Source: Lottia gigantea
Lineage: Eukaryota > Mollusca > Gastropoda > Lottiidae
Length of the DNA: 64,000 nt
Direction of reading: 5' to 3'
Assembly (NCBI RefSeq): GCF_000327385.1
Contig: NW_008706824.1
Coordinates: 247,770-311,769 of the forward strand
Below the pieces are notes generated by a model, which saw only the letters and a list, made by a program, of their open reading frames with translations, did no database searches and was not told the origin of the DNA. The first letter of the stretch is position 1. Each line of letters opens with the position of its first letter. This document shows positions 60,068-64,000 of the stretch, piece by piece. The translations under genes were made by a program, and so were the position numbers.

Positions 60068-60504
60068 ATGAATCATTAGATCTTTTCACTGCATCGCTTA
60101 TATCTACTCCTGAGGAAATTTGTTGTTTGAGACAAAATTGGCCACTTTGGGGATGAGAGATGTTAGCCAGAGAAGAAACCGTCTCCTTCGAATTTTTTTT
60201 GTTCGCGTTTTAAAATTAAAGACATTTTTATTTTTTTAATGCGGTTATTTTATACTGTATTATTATAGTGATTCTTGTCTGTGGTTTGGGTAATTTATAT
60301 GGAGTCTGTTATAATACAGTTTGGAGGAATCTGTTATAATACATTTTTTTAACAGTTTGAGGAGTCTGTTATAATACATTTTAGCAGTATGGGGAGTCTG
60401 TTATAATACATTTTAACAGTTGTGTCTTTTCGGATATGACGCATTGAAAAAGCTGCGCATGCGCAGAAGTGAAATGCGTCATATCCGAAAAGACATATAC
60501 TACT
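60068..60504 (-). repeat. Polinton right terminal inverted repeat
   Basis: Counterpart of 48228-48703, a little shorter. Its subterminal palindrome (60424-60494) is perfect over 22-bp arms with a TGCGCATGCGCA centre. Confidence 0.9.
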
Positions 60505-60510
60505 TTTTAT

Positions 60511-61860
60511 GGATAGCTATAAAACCGGAAGTACATGTCGGAGGTCAAAGGTCAAAGTATCAAATGATAGCCAAGGTCAATGAACTTTGACCCTATGAAG
60601 GTCAAGGTCATGAAAGGTCAAGGTCACAAGAAATAAGCTTTCAAACTTTGAAAAAATTCAACCGGAAGTTCCGAAAATGCAAAAGCAAAATTCAAAAATC
60701 GGCTCGCAACGTTTTGTGAACATTAGCAGAATACATCGACACCAAATTTATGCAGATTTAGTTTATCCCTAAGGACTTATTTCGAAAATTAGAAAATCAA
60801 GATGGCGGCCAAAGTATCACTTCCGGTCTGGATTTTATATTCTTCGTTTTTTTGTATTAGCATTTACTTACGATCAGCATAAATTTCGTTGACCTAATTC
60901 AATTACACCGGAAGTTATTCGACCGGAAGTGGATTGTACTTTCAATTGATTCCCCGTTTAAAACCGAAAGTAAAGTTAAATATTTGACAACTACATATTA
61001 TTTACTTTGGTGATGCCCCTTTGCATCTTAAATTTCAGATCAATCGATGCAAAAACAAAAAAGTTGCAAAAAAATTGCAAAATTCAATCGAAAAAAGTTT
61101 GCGACAAATTTTCGAATTTCGTAATTTTTCAAGTGTTATCTGATCAGAAATTACAGCCAGATTTTAAAAATGAAAACTCGAAGAAAATCGATGCAAAAAA
61201 TGCGCCTTCTAGAGCCAATTTACGAGTTTTTGCATATGTTGCACTGTGGCACTTACGGTTTTGCAAAAATGTTCCAATTCATATTCATTAACAACGTTGC
61301 CACTGCAGAAGGTTTACACATGTAGAAATGTTGATGTAGCTATTGAAGCCTAGGCTGTGTGCTCTGTGGAAATTTCGAAAAAAAAAAAAAAAAAAAAAGA
61401 ATTGACAATTTGCGAAAGCAAAGTCCCACAATAAGCTTAATTGAGAAAACCACGCGTAGTACTGAGTTGAATTTAAGTTCCAATTTGCAAGAGGATCTAA
61501 AAAATATTAACCTTCTGGGCTTAAATCACGTGCTAAAGCAATCAAAAGTCACAAACGTCTTTTGTGTATCAGCAGATTGCAAAGGTCAATGATCTTTATC
61601 TCCTTATCAGTCATCAAACTACTATTTTTAAAACTAAACAGCAGAAACAACTGTGATTTTAAGAAAACCTGGTCAAAGCACAGGAATCCGTATGCAAAGT
61701 GCTTTTTCGAACAAATCTTTTCTGTAAAAGTTATACATCGACCGATTACTATAACCATCTGTTGTTTGACTTGCACCCAAAGTGTGTAAAATTCTAGATG
61801 GAATTCTAATTGTCACAGCTTTTTTTAAACTGCCAATAGTCTTTTCAACTACCCATATCA
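60511..61860. repeat. R1 repeat family, right flank of the Polinton
   Basis: Continues the R1 text that the Polinton interrupts: AAGGTCAATGAACTTTGACC near 60573, then AAGGTCAAGGTCA phrases, an AAGATGGCGGCC phrase near 60800, an end with CTGTGTGCTCTGTGGAAAT, and a poly-A run at 61378-61400. A second unit starts at about 61430 with AAGCTTAATTGAGAAAACC, as at 46188. Confidence 0.7.
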
Positions 61861-62581
61861 CTTCTTAAATCACAATCAATGCCCTGACAGTTACGCCTGG
61901 AAGTGACGACAGTCTCAATTTGCGTAGAAATTATTTGTTGATTTGTAGAAGGAAATGACGTAAGATTATGAAATTATGAAAAATGATATAAATAGCTGAA
62001 ATCAATCTGCTTCAAGTGGTAAATTGTAATATAAAATCAGAGTTTTCCAACTTTGTTATATAGAGTTGTTGCCCTTATTGAATCTTTTTACTTTGTATAT
62101 AAAGTTATTGTCCTTTTTATACGCCAACATGAAAAGAATGAACACTATTAAAATCGAAAAATATTTAGTATGAATTATTGCCCTTGTTCTTGAAATACTG
62201 GTGAAATGATTTTGATGAAACTTGGGGTGAGTGTTTGTTTTTACCCAAGGATAAACCCTAATGAAAATCAGAAAAATCGAAAAATAATTAGTATTAATTA
62301 TTGCTCTTGTTCCTGAAAACGCGTTCAATTTGAGCTTGCTAACACTCTAGAAGGCACAATTCTTGGCGGATCTAGATGAAATTTGGTATGAGTGTAATCC
62401 CCCAAGGATGAACCCCATTGAAAATAGGAAAATCGAAAAATAATAAGTATGATTATTGTCCTTTTTCTTGAAAACGCGTTCAAATTTTAGCGTGTAAACA
62501 CTTTTGAAGGCACAAGTCTTGGCGGATTTTGACGAAAGTTTGTGTGAGGTGTGTAATCACCCAAGGATAAACCCTATTGAA
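61861..62581. repeat. Diverged non-coding repeat units of about 125-150 bp
   Basis: Three units with AAAATCGAAAAATA, ATTATTGCYCTTGTTC and CCAAGGATRAACCC phrases, related to 19.7-20.0 kb. No coding capacity. Confidence 0.6.
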
Positions 62582-62658
62582 ACAATCTATTCACTTGTGA
62601 AAACTTGCCCCTCACGCATTCTGTCCATAAAGCAACCCTCTTGTGTGAATAGATTGTT
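62582..62658. other. Inverted repeat, 14-bp arms
   Basis: AACAATCTATTCAC at 62582-62595 pairs with GTGAATAGATTGTT at 62645-62658 around a 49-base spacer; a few more bases pair imperfectly. On the minus strand this lies in a short phase 0 frame (about 62576-62696) that could extend exon B5. Confidence 0.5.
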
Positions 62659-62753
62659 GATTTATGAAACTCATCGCAAATCTGATCTATTCCCAACTGA
62701 AATTAAAAATAAAACTCAATTCGCTTCATCAGTGACTTGTCTAGAAAACTTAC

Positions 62754-64000
62754 CAGAAACTTATCCCAGGAAACACTATTTCCTACACTTTTGCTAAATG
62801 AACTTGGGTTTTCACTGGCTTGTATGGGAAGTTTTTCCATATTAAGTTGCTCTTTCAACATGGCATCCTGGTGAACAACACTGACTAAATCATTTCTATT
62901 CATATCTTTTAAAACTGATACAATTTGTGTCAAACATGGATGTTTATGATGTTCGTACCATAAGTTCATGAATTTACATAATCGTGTTTCTATTTGTGGG
63001 TTATTTATATTTAACTGTTCCCATTTAGCGGTTGCGTTGAATTCTGGGGTTCCTAGAAAATAAACAACAATTAAAAAAAGTACCCACCACCCCTCTTCTG
63101 TTCAATAATATCGGGAGACGCGGTGACTCAGTTGGTTAAACGCTTGCTCACTAAGGGTTCAATCCTGGCATAGGTGGAGATTACACCTTCGGATTTTTCA
63201 ACCAAGTTTTCCCCTGTCAGTGATGCAGAGCTGAAGGGGTTGACATGAAAAAATCGTCTCGTCGTTTAAATGGGACAATAAACCCTAGTGCTACAGGTAG
63301 TGCACGTAAAAGATACCTCGACAGTTTAAGATCAAAACGGATTATCCAGGCAAGGCTTTTCCTCATTGCCCGTCTTTATTAGACCATAAGGAACAGGAAT
63401 GTAGGATGTGAAACTACATTCACTTCTATTTTTGTAGCAAAATAAGAATAGTTAAAACATATTTCATATAAGTGTAGAAACACAACTGACAACACTAATA
63501 TGAAGATTGTATATCAATTATTACTAATCATGTAAAATATGTTAATGATCTGGTTTTAAATGTTGTCAGTAATAACAACAGAGAATGATTTTATAAATTG
63601 AAATTCTTACCTAAATTGGCGACAAAAAGATCAATCTGGTTCAGATTATGTACCAATATCTTCCGAATTATATTCATCCATTTGGGCTTCAAACTCGGAA
63701 TATCATGCGCCTCTGAAAAAACAACTGAAGCTTGTTTGAAGAATAAAATACAATATTTCTGCATATCAAATTAAATTTATTTCACTTCCTAGGTCACACC
63801 CACACGTCTCAATTTACAACGCAATATTTTCTTCATTAATTTTATTAGTAGGGGATTTACCTCTCGGCACAATGAAATACCTTAAAACTAAATGAGGTTA
63901 TTAGTCATTAATGACGAGAATACCGTCTTCTGAAACGTCGTACACTGTTGATAAATGATCACTCACCAACTTGTACAGGAAACCTACCTTCATCATTACC
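62754..64000 (-). CDS. Death-domain gene 3, partial: one domain unit plus the edge of another
   Basis: Exons on the minus strand: B6 edge 63988-64000 (donor GTAGGT, encoding the end of a NDEG tail as in B2), A5 63611-63712 and B5 62754-63052. Phases join at 1 and 1. Domain: KPKWMNIIRKILVHNLNQIDLFVANLG, then AKWEQLN, PCLTQIVSVLKDMNRNDLV. B5 ends phase 0 at GTAAGT, unlike other B exons. Two continuations fit: a short exon ending near 62576 (57-bp intron, LGIDQICDEFHKS start, stop after 40 residues), or exon A4 of gene 2 at 36317, which enters in phase 0. The intron between A5 and B5 contains a SINE and a 130-bp stretch almost identical to the A2-B2 intron. Confidence 0.6.
63116..63435 (+). mobile_element. 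tRNA-headed SINE
   Basis: The head has a pol III A box-like TGACTCAGTTGG and a B box GGTTCAATCC 25-30 bp later. The body contains CAGTGATGCAGAGCTGAAGG and GTGCACGTAAAAGATACC. Related relics lie at 18.8, 23.4 and 45.8 kb on the minus strand. It sits in the A5-B5 intron of death-domain gene 3. Confidence 0.8.

Larger units (their letters stand above)
48228..60504. mobile_element. Polinton (Maverick), 12.3 kb, fossil
   Basis: Begins AGTAGT and ends ACTACT, flanked on both sides by the 6-bp target duplication TTTTAT (48222-48227 and 60505-60510), as this family makes. Terminal inverted repeats are about 440-475 bp. Parts in order: small protein, capsid-type protein, further small structural proteins, packaging ATPase, unknown conserved protein and minor-capsid-type protein on the plus strand; PolB, small proteins, fiber-like protein, adenain-type protease, integrase and PLA2-like protein on the minus strand. 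Several frames are interrupted (roughly six to ten breaks), so it is broken. The terminal repeats differ at roughly a dozen places in their first 400 bp, suggesting a moderately young insertion. It is shorter than the usual 15-20 kb. Confidence 0.95.

Noticed and set aside
48228-60504. Adenovirus-like or giant-virus insertion
   Set aside because: Target duplication, AGT/ACT ends, integrase and gene set fit Polintons better.
63116-63190. tRNA gene
   Set aside because: A and B boxes are present but no cloverleaf could be drawn with confidence, and a SINE body follows.

Overview
The window is AT-rich animal nuclear DNA, most likely from a mollusc. The evidence is spliced genes with GT-AG introns, a TNF-family ligand, tandem death-domain genes, a tRNA-headed SINE, Penelope-like, I/Nimb-type and CR1/L2-type retroelements, a Polinton, many minisatellites, and the 'AAGGGAGATAACT' type phrases common in molluscan intergenic DNA. 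The species cannot be named from sequence alone.

Layout. 1-8.6 kb: an intact, apparently single-exon glutathione reductase gene on the minus strand (2321-3712), otherwise non-coding with a few short repeats. 8.6-14.2 kb: a four-exon TNF superfamily ligand gene on the plus strand. All its splice phases agree, and its introns are filled by four different minisatellites, one of which copies the end of exon 3 with its splice donor 13 times. 14-18.3 kb: a direct duplication of the last TNF exon and 3' flank, with a Penelope-like element at the junction. 18.3-22.3 kb: intergenic, with a GIY-YIG relic, SINE relics and a MITE.

22.4-40 kb and 62.7-64 kb (minus strand): an array of death-domain genes built from a repeated exon pair, a 102-bp exon A and a longer exon B, mostly phase 1 at both ends. 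Gene 1 lies at about 22.4-27.2 kb. Gene 2, at about 34.6-39.9 kb, has a TATA box, a 5' exon, two domains and a poly(A) signal. Gene 3 starts beyond the right edge. Between and inside them lie a nested LINE pair, a 5'-inverted LINE copy, a 2-kb duplicated repeat family (called R1 here) and large satellites, including a 40-bp array and an inverted relative of it.

48.2-60.5 kb: a Polinton (Maverick) of 12.3 kb with long terminal inverted repeats and a perfect 6-bp target duplication, inserted in R1 DNA. It carries recognisable packaging ATPase, capsid-type, PolB, fiber-like, adenain-type protease, integrase and PLA2-like parts, several with interrupted frames, so it is a fossil. 60.5-64 kb: more R1 DNA, a SINE and the last death-domain exons.

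The host genes shown are redox maintenance (glutathione reductase) and innate or cell-death signalling (TNF ligand and death-domain adaptors). Nearly everything else is mobile DNA or satellite.
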